Positions 9,426 through 19,249 of a stretch of 39,009 bases of DNA are shown in pieces; positions within the stretch are counted from its first letter, which is position 1, and every line of letters begins with the position of its first letter. The stretch comes from Fragilaria crotonensis (taxonomy: Eukaryota > Bacillariophyta > Fragilariophyceae > Fragilariales > Fragilariaceae), in assembly GCA_022925895.1 (NCBI GenBank), contig JAKSYS010000603.1:1-39009 (forward strand). The letters are read 5' to 3'. Below the pieces are notes generated by a model. It did no database searches. It was given only the letters and a program-made list of their open reading frames with translations, and had not been told where the DNA came from. The position numbers and the translations under genes were made by a program.

Positions 9426-10558
9426 CGGGCTCTCTCCTGCTTCCTGGCAGGTGAAGGCCGCGCAATGCCTGTTCCAACCTCACAACAACCAGCCACAGAG
9501 GATGGTTGTCGCGAGCGCGCGCTCTCCAACAAAGACAATCAACACGCAATCCTGGCGTGGACTATCTATTTGTTGAAAAGTCAGCGAGAACTATCCGACG
9601 GCGACGTGGTGATGTTGCAACAAACAACCAAAACAAGAGTACTTCATGAAAGTACTCTGTCATCAGATTGTGCTTTTTTGGTGTCACCATTCACCAAAAA
9701 GCAGCAAAATCGACGAGATACTGTAAGTACTATGGCGAATGTAGGGCATTTTGCACCTGGGACTTCTTTCCAAGACCTCTAAATGCAGCATATATATGTT
9801 ATTGATGTATATAACATTGAATTACGTTATATACACATCCATCGATTATATTAAAATTATGTATTTAGTTAAATGAAAAAGTAATTACAGTACATAGCAT
9901 TTTCATGTATAGATGATACATTCGTTTCCCAGGACAGGACTACATACTGGTACAGGTACACTATACTGCACCAGTATGTAGCAACAAATCAGTACGAACA
10001 CAAAAATTTAATGCTTGCTCAATACATGGATGTACATATATATGCAATTTACATCATGTATGCATACGCACCACGACACCCTTGAATGATTACCAAGAAC
10101 TAGCTGCCGTATATGAACACTGGTGTTGCATACTCCGAGTACAACAACTACTGGTAGTGAAACAAGATTGCAAGTCCGTCAACGCAAAAACAAGACTGCA
10201 GTGAGCATCATGTCATATATAATTTTATAGTCACACATATTCATACAAGTATATAAACGGAAAATGTCAGAAGCTAAATAGTGAACATGTAAGTGCATTT
10301 AAAAAAATAAACGACTTGCACATGTTTTGTGAATATAAGTAGTAAGCGATACATTTTTTTGTATAAGTCATGTACAGGTAGAAAATGAACAAACAGGGAC
10401 AACTCATACAATTTTGAAAACTGGTGGGAGATTCAAAATCCCAAATTCATCACCCAAAATTACAAGTCGTCTCATACTTGCTGCAAATTGATACAACCAC
10501 TGAGACCGCTATTCTAACCCTTGCTTGCTTCTTCTTACATTTTGATTCATTCGTCCTC
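9426..10558. other. Element interior between the two genes
   Basis: 9540-9782 is open on the plus strand without recognisable homology and ends at a TAA near 9780. The rest is AT-rich. A hairpin (arms TACATACTGGT 9941-9951 and 9970-9980) is the only notable structure. Confidence 0.4.
9941..9980. repeat. Hairpin, 11-bp perfect arms
   Basis: TACATACTGGT (9941-9951) and its reverse complement ACCAGTATGTA (9970-9980), with an 18-nt loop containing GTAC. Confidence 0.75.
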
Positions 10559-12276
10559 ATGCCGAAAACATCTCCAACTAAGCAACCTTCAGTGGCTAGT
10601 ACTCGGACCACGCCTCCACGCGCGACCAAGACCAAGACGAAGAACGCCGAACTTGACACACCGACAACAAGAGCCAAGAGGAATGAGATGGCGGCACAGC
10701 AAAAGGCTGAAGCTGCTAAAGCTGCTAAAGCTGCTGCTAAAGCAGCTGCTAAGAAAGCAGCGGCTAAATCTGCGGCTAAATCTGCCGCTAAATCTGCGGC
10801 TAAATCTGCAGCTAAATCTGTTAAAGCATCGACGACTGCAGTTAACCCGGACCCACCAGTGCAGATCGCGACAGCAGTTAACCCAGACCCAGTGCAGATC
10901 ACTGCAAAGGGACGCAAACGACGTGTTGTTCCTCCTCGTGGTAAGAAGAAGAGGAGGAAAGTGGCACCAAAAAAGGTGGTGGTGGTGAGCAGAAGGAGCG
11001 CTCCTGAGGAAATTGATGACTCCTCTTACTCAGTTGAAGAGGTTGACGATGAAGAGTTTGAAGAGGTTGACGATGAAGAGTCCGAATCAGATGATGACAG
11101 GGAGGATGAGGGGAAAAGTAATGCGGGTGATGACAACAACGTGGTGACACATGACATGTCAGATGATGACGACTCTGTTCTCAGAATGGATCAGTTTGTT
11201 AGAGATGTCGGGAAAACAGCAATGGATGCAAGACGACGTCTTGGTCAGGAGTTGAACCACTGTGCCCAGGAAGGCGCGGAGGATCCTCCAGATGACAATG
11301 ATACTCCAACGGCGAAGAAGAAGGTGTCGTCTACGCATGTTCAGCACGATGATTGCGATGACAATGAGTCCAATGCGCCGCCACGAGAAGAGAAGCACGA
11401 GAAATCGAATTGTGATATACGTCAAAACGAGTTGTTCCGTCGATGTAAGTTTGTTAACAGTCCAGTTATGTTCGAAGGGCGTTTCGAAAGGTGCTTGAAA
11501 TCGAAAAGCCAAAAATCATTTCCTTTTTCAGTTGACATACGAGAAATGTTTCAATACAGCGTTGAACCAGAAAAGGAGTACGTGTGAACAAGCTGGTCTC
11601 AGAATTGTTCGGGCGCAATCAATAAGGATTTCAAAACGCGGCGAAGACTTCTTCACGTTTGAAGAATTCTGTAAGCTTAGGACAGCAACAACAGACAGGG
11701 AGAAAAGGGCCTTCTTCTTCTTCTTCAATAACTTCTTGGAGTGTGTATGTGGTGCAAATGCGTGGAGAATCGCGAAGAAAACAATGCTTGTATCGGAGGC
11801 GCGGCACAGCGACAATTCGAAAATGGTAACAACAAGTGACGAAGCGTTTGATTGTTGCTGATTGACAACTATTTGGAAAAATGGAAAACCGGCACGGAGT
11901 TGGTTGACAAAGACAACCCAACGGAAGCAGATGATGGGCAGAATATGACGACGAAGAAAACAAAGAGACAAGCGGGAAAGTACACTGAAAAGAAAAAGGA
12001 ACCTGCAAGTATGGTGGGTGGAGCGATGACGGAATAAGACAGTTCAATGCACTGCGCATAATGGTTAAAGAGAACAGGGCATGCCCGCAGTCAAAAGACA
12101 TGGAACGTGAGCTGCTGGCATTCTGCAGGACACGGGCAGGATTGAAGAATGCCCGTGGCGATGAGCGGCAAGAACAGCACGACGGTACTGGTGCTGACAA
12201 CAATGCATTGGAAACAGCGGTAGCAAAGGTACCTGTGGAGGCAGCATGGGACTCGGATGACGAAAATGAGTCGTAG
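10559..12276 (+). pseudogene. Transposon accessory gene: H1-like Ala/Lys segment, acidic segment, GWS box
   Basis: The first ATG at 10559 opens a long frame to about 11530. It has a basic Thr/Lys-rich start, an Ala/Lys run with repeated A-A-K-S (about residues 45-88), a nuclear-localisation-like cluster (G-K-K-K-R-R-K) and a strongly acidic segment (E-E-V-D-D-E-E). Conserved-looking sequence then continues in other frames: 11532-11861 (ends near S-D-E-A-F), 11852-12037 (I-D-N-Y-L-E-K-W), and about 12010-12276 with G-G-W-S-D-D-G-I-R-Q-F-N, stop TAG at 12274. A T-GTAAGT near 11443 and a pyrimidine-rich AG near 11531 could be an intron, but the resulting phase does not fit the next open frame. 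S-D-E-A-F and the GWS box are features I associate with the second gene of diatom Plavaka-like elements. A second copy lies at 23.7-25.1 kb. Probable nuclear DNA- or chromatin-binding role, inferred only from composition. Confidence 0.55.
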
Positions 12277-12679
12277 TTGCTTGTGATTGCGACAGCTGCT
12301 GCTGGCAGCCATAGTTCATTAAATGCATTAAAATGGTGAATGTTATGAAAACAAATGGCTAGTTGATACAATGTATGCTGAAATGAGAACACCGCAATGC
12401 GTAAAGAACAAATATATATGGTGACTTGGCAAAATATATGTCCAAGATATAGCATGATATCGCCATATGTGATTTTTATATAAGTATTTCATTTAAACAA
12501 ATATGTTGACAAACTATTTGATATGTAACAATATGTGTCACATTGTGAATACAATATTGCACCTAAATTGTGAAAAGATACAATATATGTTTGAGACAAC
12601 ATATGTGTTAGCCACTTAACATACATGTGCAGAACTTGCGATAGGGATGTCATTATCCGGTAACAATTCAAAGCTTAAA
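12277..12679. other. AT-rich 3' subterminal region of the element
   Basis: No gene. Many ACATATG, CAATATG and AATATGT words occur in both orientations (for example 12500-12610), typical of subterminal repeats used for transposase binding; that role is inferred. Confidence 0.45.
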
Positions 12680-12711
12680 AAATAGTTAACATATCCCACC
12701 TTCTGATGTAC
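12680..12711 (-). repeat. Right terminal inverted repeat
   Basis: 12695-12711 is the exact reverse complement of 7291-7307, and 12680-12694 of 7327-7341. Here the two blocks are directly adjacent. Confidence 0.8.
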
Positions 12712-12719
12712 CCTATCGG

Positions 12720-13090
12720 TAGTAAGGTACAAGTACTTGTACCAGTACTCGTAGAACGAGATGTTCATTTTCACAGCGTGTACTCGTACACTCCGATAGA
12801 GGCACTTGTTCTTTGTACTGCCTGGCACCATGGTTCTGGAGTACGACTACTGTAGTACTGTAGTACTTGTACTGGATTACCCTTATTGACCATCCACCGT
12901 ACTACAGTACCAGGTACTACCGTTAGTAATGTACTGGTACCAGGAACTCGTTTACTCGTACGTACTACAGCCTACACAGTACAACCCATGATTGTACTAC
13001 TACATCGTACAAGTACTGCATACCTACTGGAGCTTCCAGCCACGTTCTCAGTACAAGTAGTCGGAGTACTCCAGTACCCCGAGGACTCCA
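12720..13090. repeat. GTAC-rich block
   Basis: Dense GTACTTGTAC, AGTACTACAGTACT and GGTACC words. It is directly adjacent to the right end of the element. No coding signal. Confidence 0.7.
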
Positions 13091-13588
13091 GTATTTGTAC
13101 TTAAGTATTAAAGAAACGCGAGACTCGAAAGGTGCAAGTGCTGCAGCAGCAACTTTGTAATTTTTCCCTTGCTAGCTAGACTACTGGTAATCTTAGCAGG
13201 TGCGTATTGCTGCCTGCTCACAGAATGCGGTGGCTTAAAGTACTATGCCTGTAGTGCTATCGTCAACAGCCAAGGTCAATTATGGAGTAGTAGTAAAGTA
13301 CAACGCTGTACAGTACGACGTGGTCCGCAGTACGCAGAACCCGCAACACCGCAAATTACGAGAGTGACCAGTGACCACAGTTCAGTCGTACGGAATATTC
13401 TACTACTAGCTAGTAGAGTACTGGAGTACAGGTCAAGCATAAATCAAAAAGCTTTTGAAAGTGGTGAATTTTTTAGATGTTCTTCATATGAACGCACATG
13501 TTCATGTGTGAATGCTATGGCACAGCTTACCCCACCTCCCAGCCATATATATATATCCATGCGAGGACAGATTGAAACCAAGTTAGTT
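13091..13588. other. Stretch without a supportable gene
   Basis: A plus-strand frame 13169-13594 begins at TTG and shows no coding character. Further GTAC words occur to 13440, and a short (AT)n run at about 13547-13556. Confidence 0.35.
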
Positions 13589-13608
13589 CTCTAGTGTCTA
13601 AACGCCCG
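13589..13608 (+). repeat. Left 20-bp inverted repeat
   Basis: Perfect inverted match to 15061-15080. It is followed by a run of G and then TTTAATTAA. Confidence 0.88.
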
Positions 13609-13923
13609 GGGGGGTTTCTTTAATTAACGACAAATCTGTCTTTTTTTAAAGATGGCCATTTTCGTACGTTTTGCAAGACGGTTGATGTACAAATTGTACC
13701 ATCCACAACACGAAAATTGATATTGACCATGGCCAAATGCCGTCGTCAATAGAATCATAGATCAAACATACAACTCAAAAAGTAGCAATTGACATCTATT
13801 CCTTATTGTCTGTAGCAGGACTCTATGTTGGTAGAAATTTACAATTTTGCATTTTGGTGTGGCTAATCCATGTTGTTGTAGTGCACTCAAAAGCACTTTT
13901 GCACCGAGAGCACATGCATGTTG

Positions 13924-14289
13924 TTAAACACTTGCGGGCTCAGCATTGGCCCTGGTAATGATGTATGGAAGTGATGTCTCCATGAATTGTTCTCTTCCTT
14001 CACTTTGTTGGGGTGAGGCGACGTAATACTTTAGCTCCTTGAGTGCAGACGGCGATCGGTCAAAAAATGTGTGGTGCCTCCTCGCCCTTGGCATCGTCAT
14101 TAATCGGTGCCAAAGTTCAGCGTTCACCAAATGCAATCCACTGGTTTTGTCTTTGATGAGTTCTTCAGATGAAAAGCATAAAAGTCGTCTACCGTTTGGC
14201 CTGCTGCTGCTGTAGATTCTTGTTGGTGTCATCCCGCTGTATCGGCTGTATCCAAATTGGAGTCGGACATCGCAATCTGAAAACAGCAT
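13924..14289 (-). CDS. Unrecognised ORF within the 1.49-kb element
   Basis: A 121-residue frame from ATG 14289 to a stop at 13924. It includes S-S-E-E-L-I-K-D-K-T-S-G-L-H-L-V-N-A-E-L-W-H-R-L, which reads like real protein. A pyrimidine-rich TGTTTTCAG lies at the start of the frame and could be a splice acceptor, so this may be a last exon rather than a whole gene. A small plus-strand stretch ending at TAG near 14793 (L-A-S-I-E-E-E-G-D-E-V-D) also looks coding-like. No family is recognised. Confidence 0.35.
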   Translation of the reverse strand: MLFSDCDVRLQFGYSRYSGMTPTRIYSSSRPNGRRLLCFSSEELIKDKTSGLHLVNAELWHRLMTMPRARRHHTFFDRSPSALKELKYYVASPQQSEGREQFMETSLPYIITRANAEPASV

Positions 14290-15060
14290 TTATCATCAAA
14301 TTGTCCTCAACGGCCTTTCTTTGTTTCACCACAATTGTCTTTTAGTTACAACAGTTGAGGGAGATGTAGAAGTGTCATGGGTTTGAGCAGGAGCGCTCTG
14401 GAGGGAAACTTTTGCGTTGCGTCAAAACCGACCATGACCACGACTGCACTCCTCGGCAACTAACCTCAAGTTCTTTGCTTCAACAGTTACGCCAATAGAA
14501 TGTCTCAGGTCAATTTGTTGGACTCTCTCATGGTCAACACAAGCACTGCACAACATAGGAAGTGAGAAATGGGGCAAAGACAAGACAGCGACTCGCAATA
14601 AAAACTCCTGTTAAATTTGTTCTCACAACTCAACAAGAAATGAAAATTAGAGATTCACACCAGTGACATACCCTTCATTTAAAGCACGCTCAAGACCATT
14701 GCACTTCAGTGTCTTGCTTCAATCGAAGAGGAAGGCGATGAAGTTGATGTGTCAATTGAGGCCTCAGATGACATGATTTTGTGTGGCCTGTAGGTCATGT
14801 ACTATACATCCGGGGAAACCGTGTTATTTTTGCACGTAAAAAACCCGTCAAAAATTGGCTCTAGTTTTACGTTCACAATCATAGGTCTTGAATAATTGCG
14901 TACTAAGACACCCCCATTTGGCCCATGAGGTTTGACTCAATGGAGAGTACGTTTGCCGTGTTAATTTTGATGTTCAAGGCTAAATGAAGAAGTTGAGTTA
15001 GGGCTGAATTTGATCTTTAATTAAAGATTTTGCCAGTGGGCCATCTTTAATTAAATACAA

Positions 15061-15080
15061 CGGGCGTTTAGACACTAGAG
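15061..15080 (-). repeat. Right 20-bp inverted repeat
   Basis: Exact reverse complement of 13589-13608, preceded by TTTAATTAAA. Confidence 0.88.
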
Positions 15081-15421
15081 TGTGCTACGGTAAAACAGAC
15101 TGGGAGTTGGGAGGATGGGAGTTGTATGCTTGTACTTTGTACATACTTTGTACTCGAGTACCACCGTATCATACCTTCACCACGACCATTTCACACGGCG
15201 GTGTCAATGTCAAGTTGAGTGTACCTCAGTGTTTTGCTGCGCATCTGATCCCTGATCTGCTACGTCCTATCATCGATAATGATTGTTCCCAATTGTCTGT
15301 CGCATTCAACTATTCCTCTGACTCTGCAATTGATGTCTGCATCAGTCAGAGAATCTCAGTGCACAGCAAGGTAGAGACGTGGTGATGAACGAGGTCGTTC
15401 GCTATTTTAGTGTATGCCATG

Positions 15422-15875
15422 AACTCTCTACATACTACACAGAAACGCGTACCGCACGGATGAATGGGGACACCGAGAGGAGCAGCGGAACTTGAGAGAA
15501 ATCGCTGCCATCAGGAACACAAACTCAACACGGTATCCGATAATAGCGGGTGTCTTTTTGAAGTTGTTCTGCTGCGACTCTCGTGGCGTCCCACCAGATG
15601 CAGTTATTGCCTGTTGCATGTTTCAATTGTTTGCTCGAGAAAGGAGAGATTTCGGATTGGAGAGGGAAGTCAATCTGCGCCATCCAACCTTTTGGAACCT
15701 CGGTCTCAAGAGGTTTGTGTCCAGGTTGTTTGTGGGGTGAGTTTGCACAGATGAAAGCAACGCTGTATTCTTGCTTGACAATGTTTGTGATCCATTTCTT
15801 GGGACTTCTGAGACGTTTCCTGTGCTATCAACCAACATTGGAGTCAACCAGAGAAGCTTCCTCGGGAGCTTGCTG
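15422..15875 (+). pseudogene. Unrecognised coding relic with one in-frame TGA
   Basis: One reading frame runs about 150 codons with a single interruption, TGA at 15738-15740. It includes R-Y-P-I-I-A-G-V-F-L-K-L-F-C-C-D and R-H-P-T-F-W-N-L-G-L-K-R-F-V before the TGA, and N-A-V-F-L-L-D-N-V-C-D-P-F-L-G after it. The composition looks like folded protein. No ATG start is evident, so upstream exons or a truncated 5' end are implied. A minus-strand frame (15901-15623) overlaps. Function unknown; 15901-16155 holds another short plus frame that might belong to it. Confidence 0.35.
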
Positions 15876-16848
15876 AATTGATCCACAGACAATAGCGCCA
15901 ATGCTACGACGGACGGTCAATACTAAACAGCCTCAATCACTGAGAACAGTTTGTGGTCAGCACAGCACTCAACCAATGGTGGCACCGCCGCGGACAGAGC
16001 ATCAAAAGCATCAACAGATTCAATCAAAGCGGATTGCTAAACTGAACAGAAAGTGCCTTCCTTCCTATGCCAAATACATTTCGAAACATGGAGTACATGT
16101 AGAGATACTGTTGAATACGGAAGAATTGCTCTATATTGTCCTAGCGAATGCATAGATGATGACTGCCGGTAGCATAAGGCTGTGTTATTGCGCTTCTGAA
16201 TGGCATGATCTGGTTCCAAAAATGATGAGACTTTCTGAACGAGGCGGAGAAAAATCACCCGATCGTGTACGTGATATCACGAAGGAAAAGCAGCACATAA
16301 TGCGGGGTGTAGTGGTGGCTACAGGATTGTCAACCAATTTCTCTGCACTCTGCTCTCGGCGGTTGATCTGATGCTACCGGCGACTGTAAATTATGAACTA
16401 CAGCACAACCCATTTCATGAGTAAGGCAGTCGTCGTAAGGAAGAGCGCCTGAGCAGTGGGCGCCAGTCATTGTTGTCAAGCAGACAGGAGCGGAGTACTT
16501 TGCTTTCGTTGTTGCTCTAGTACGACAAAAGCAGCTCTCTTGCAACCGCCTCTAGTAGTCAAAGCTAGGATAAGTTTCTGCCCTAACTTTGCCGAGCACA
16601 TTCGTCAATGCGCGGCAACCACCTCAAATGATTTCTGGGCCGATCCCCAGGATACCAATACAGAATGCCATGGCCGCCGTTTCGGAAAAGCGAACGATGT
16701 TCTACATGAAGGCAGCAAGCGACAATATGTCTTCGTAGTCCTCGGGCACCGATGCAGTGCCGCACGTCAGGACAGATTACGAAAACATACATCTAGCATT
16801 CACATCCAGCGTATTGGTTCGAGCTCACCGAGTCTGAAGTACTAATCA
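15876..16848. other. No confident gene
   Basis: Several short open frames lie on both strands (for example 16456-16845 plus) without recognisable similarity. A T-loop-like GGTTCGAGCTC near 16815 has no tRNA around it. Confidence 0.3.
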
Positions 16849-16879
16849 GCTTCTAACTATTACAGATCTGCTATGCGTG
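16849..16879 (+). repeat. 31-bp imperfect direct repeat, at the 3' end of the ankyrin gene
   Basis: Matches 17916-17946 at 27 of 31 positions; the shared core is TTACAGATCTGCT. It spans the ankyrin gene's stop codon. Confidence 0.7.
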
Positions 16880-17893
16880 AATGATATTCACATCCAATCC
16901 ATCGTGATTCAATAGAGCACGAACCACTTCCAAATGGCCATTTCTCCTCGCCCAGACGAGCGCTGTGTTGCCATTATTAGCCATGATATTCACATGCACT
17001 CCATTTTTATTCAATAACGCACGAACCACTTCCAAATGGCCCTTCAAGCTTGCCAAGATGAGAGCTGTGTAACCATATTTATCTCTGGCATTCACATCCA
17101 CTCCATCGTGATTCAGTAATGCACGAACCACTTCCAAATGCCCCTTATCGCTTGCCAGTGCGAGAGCTGTGTTGCCATATTTATTCTGGATATTCACATC
17201 CACTCCATCGTCATTCAATAACGCACGAACCACTTCCACATGGCCCTTATCGCTAGCCAGTGTGAGAGCCGTGTCTACATTATTATTCTGGATATTCACA
17301 TCCACTCCATCGTGATTCAGTAATGCACGAACCACTTCCAAATGGCCCTCATCACTTGCCCAGGTGAGAGCTGTGCTGCCATATTTATTCTGGATATTCA
17401 CATCCACTCCATCGTGATCTAATAAAGCACGAACCACTTCCAAATGGCCGAAATAGCCTGCATTGATGAGAGCTGTGTCGCCAAATTGATTCTGGATATT
17501 CACACCCACTCCATAGTAATTCAATAACGCACCAACCGCTTCCATTTGGCCCTCATCGCTTGCCAGTGCGAGAGCTGTGTTGCCATATTTATTCTGGATA
17601 TTCACATCCACTCCGTCGTCATTCAATAGCGCACGAACCACATCCAAGTGGCCACAATATGCTGCATTAATGAGAGCGGTATCGCCATCATTATCCTTGA
17701 TATTCACATCCACTCCATCGCGATTCAATAAAGCATAAACAACTTCCAAATGGCCCTTATCGCTTGCATAGGTGAGAGCTGTGTTGCCATTTTTACCTTG
17801 GGCGTTCACGTTTGCCCCTCTTTGCAAGAGGTCATGAACACTGTCGAGATTTCCATTTTTAGCATTTTCAATCAATTCTGAAGCAAGGCTCAT
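16871..17893 (-). CDS. Ankyrin-repeat protein, ten repeats
   Basis: An intact 340-residue single-exon frame from ATG 17893 to TAG. The whole protein is a ladder of ten 34-residue ankyrin repeats. The first is a capping variant (residues 1-32); the rest follow the pattern N-x-x-G-x-T-A-L-x-x-A-S-x-x-G-H-L-E-V-V, then R-A-L-L-N-x-D-G-V-D-V-N-I. There is no signal peptide, membrane segment or other domain, so a soluble protein-binding scaffold is expected; the partner is unknown. Repeats are very alike at DNA level (102-bp period), pointing to recent internal duplication or gene conversion. It is one of the few fully intact frames among the broken genes of the left half. A 31-bp imperfect direct repeat flanks it on both sides. 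Confidence 0.93.
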   Translation of the reverse strand: MSLASELIENAKNGNLDSVHDLLQRGANVNAQGKNGNTALTYASDKGHLEVVYALLNRDGVDVNIKDNDGDTALINAAYCGHLDVVRALLNDDGVDVNIQNKYGNTALALASDEGQMEAVGALLNYYGVGVNIQNQFGDTALINAGYFGHLEVVRALLDHDGVDVNIQNKYGSTALTWASDEGHLEVVRALLNHDGVDVNIQNNNVDTALTLASDKGHVEVVRALLNDDGVDVNIQNKYGNTALALASDKGHLEVVRALLNHDGVDVNARDKYGYTALILASLKGHLEVVRALLNKNGVHVNIMANNGNTALVWARRNGHLEVVRALLNHDGLDVNIIHA

Positions 17894-17915
17894 ACTGGAG
17901 TGCTACCAATAGTCG

Positions 17916-17946
17916 GCTTCGAACTTTTACAGATCTGCTTTCCGTG
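17916..17946 (+). repeat. 31-bp imperfect direct repeat, 5' of the ankyrin gene
   Basis: Partner of 16849-16879. It lies 22 bp upstream of the ankyrin ATG. It may be the 3' end of a lost tandem copy of the gene. Confidence 0.7.
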
Positions 17947-18443
17947 TGGTTTGTGCATCAATTTGATCTTCAGAGGAGCCAAAGGGCGGCACAATGGCCA
18001 TTCGAGAGAGTGGACGCCTTTGAGCGACTGATGGTCAAGAGGTTTCCAAGTTTGGCAACTGTGGTATTACAGTACCCTGGTGTGCATATGTATGTACTCC
18101 GACTATTCTGTACAAGTACTCTGTACTGGAGTGTTGCTAAGGTTCGCACTGGAAATCTACTCGGGGCCTCGTGGCCTCATTCAATCACAAGCACATTTTC
18201 GAAAAAAGATCCGAATTTCCTCAACTCGAGCATATAGTCATGTATACACGTATTTGAGTACAAGAAACGAATAATTCACGTATCTATGCGATAGAACTCT
18301 TAATTAGAACTCATCCCATCACACACATTCAGCAAGAATTCATTAGAGTGCGTGTGAGCAGTGAGTATGTGTACATAGACGTACTGTGAAGGATGCAGGA
18401 AGGCAAGTATCGATAGCGACGGTTGAGGAAAGAAGGGCAACAA
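17947..18443. other. No gene seen
   Basis: Contains a short GTAC-rich stretch (18060-18140). The short frames are not supportable. Confidence 0.35.
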
Positions 18444-19043
18444 ATGTTCCAACTGACAAGCAAAGATGGAATTCCTACAACACCTTTCCATTACAGTTAT
18501 GGTCGAAAGCCAAGCCTTTCCAACTTCCGCTTATTTTGATGCCCAGTCTACTTCAAACATTTTGAGCCTACCTTTCAAAACAAGCTCATCACTTACAAAC
18601 AACAACTCCAACACGCATCCCGTGGAACCTTTATTGGATTTCCCGAAAACTCTGCTGGCTGGCTAGTTTACTGCCCAGACCACCCTCAACACATTATCAC
18701 AACCCGTGATGCTTATTTTGATGAAGACTTCAGTTGTGCTCCTGCGTTTGCCTCAAACCCTTTGCCTTGCCTCCAACCCTTTGCCCGAGCCATCCCAATC
18801 CACTTCTACATGGACCCAAATAGACTTGAAAATATTGACAACTCAGAACCCACCATCATTCACCAAACTAAACTGGCTCTGTTGCAAACCTTGGAATCTC
18901 ACCATCCTCCTTCATTGAAGAACCCACTGCAAAGGACCCAACAGACCCAATACCAAACAGCATCCACAGTGATGAAAATCTCAACCTTTGAAACCATTGA
19001 AAGTGATGCATCTAAGGGTGCCAAAACTAAGTACCATAGTTGA
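18444..19043 (+). pseudogene. Ty1/copia retrotransposon pol fragment (after the integrase core)
   Basis: Reading plus frame from about 18444 gives the typical copia segment D-G-I-P-T-T-P-F-H-Y-S-Y-G-R-K-P, then L-F-stop-C-P-V-Y-F, where the usual Gly codon of the F-G-C-P motif is TGA. Next come R-G-T-F-I-G-F-P-E-N-S-A-G-W-L-V-Y and A-Y-F-D-E-D-F. These are hallmarks of the region between the integrase core and reverse transcriptase in Ty1/copia polyproteins. The frame ends at 19043 after S-K-G-A-K-T-K. No reverse transcriptase, RNase H or LTR is recognisable nearby, so it is a fragment. Confidence 0.85.
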
Positions 19044-19059
19044 TACAAGAATTTTTTCT

Positions 19060-19235
19060 CATATGTATTGGAAAAATTTCAGGATTCCCAAATGTAGTTC
19101 AGGATTCCTGAAGTTTTGTTCAGGTTTACTTATTTAGTTCAGGATTTGGAAGTTTGCAGTTTCCTCATTTTTATGAAGAAAATTTTGCACTCCTGAACTA
19201 CTGCAGTATTATTCCTGAGCTTTTTTCTTCATAAT
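19060..19235. repeat. TTCAGGA-motif cluster
   Basis: Four or more copies of [T/G]TTCAGG(A) in plus orientation, plus inverted CCTGAAC/CCTGAG copies, including the near-palindrome TTCAGGATTCCTGAA around 19100. A similar cluster lies at 25400-25620 beside the other copia-like fragment. Confidence 0.65.
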
Positions 19236-19249
19236 TTCGACATCAATAA

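Larger units (their letters stand above)
7291..12711 (+). mobile_element. About 5.4-kb TIR-bounded DNA transposon, Plavaka-like
   Basis: The 17-bp sequence GTACATCAGAAGGTGGG at 7291-7307 recurs as its exact reverse complement at 12695-12711. Just inside, ATATGTTAACTATTT (7327-7341) matches in reverse complement at 12680-12694; the left end has about 19 extra bases between the two blocks. Subterminal DNA at both ends is AT-rich, with scattered AATATGT/ACATATG words. Inside, in plus orientation, are a zinc-finger plus Plavaka-like transposase relic and an accessory gene with H1-like and acidic segments. No target-site duplication is evident, so the exact outer limits are uncertain. The central part looks rearranged: a minus-strand coding segment replaces the transposase C-terminus. 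Confidence 0.7.
13589..15080. mobile_element. 1.49-kb element with perfect 20-bp terminal inverted repeats
   Basis: CTCTAGTGTCTAAACGCCCG at 13589-13608 recurs as its exact reverse complement at 15061-15080. Further inside, TTTAATTAA and AAAGATGGCC words recur in inverted orientation on both sides, so the inverted repeat is longer but diverged. It contains one minus-strand frame (13924-14289) and no recognisable transposase, which suggests a non-autonomous or decayed DNA transposon. No clear target-site duplication was found. Confidence 0.72.

Noticed and set aside
11443-11531. Spliceosomal intron in the accessory gene (GTAAGT to TTTTTCAG)
   Set aside because: Both signals are good, but joining them gives a frame that stops after 18 codons, while conserved-looking sequence continues in another frame. 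Left undecided and not annotated as an intron.
13169-13594. A 141-codon plus frame with a hydrophobic start
   Set aside because: It begins at TTG, runs through GTAC-rich repeats and a microsatellite, and ends at the left TIR of an element; no coding character.
13589-15080. CACTA-type element, because CACTA occurs within the inverted repeat
   Set aside because: The word is not at the terminus (the repeat begins CTCTAGTG) and no EnSpm transposase is present.
16740-16830. tRNA-like T-loop word GGTTCGAGCTC
   Set aside because: No acceptor stem, D-arm or anticodon arm can be folded around it.
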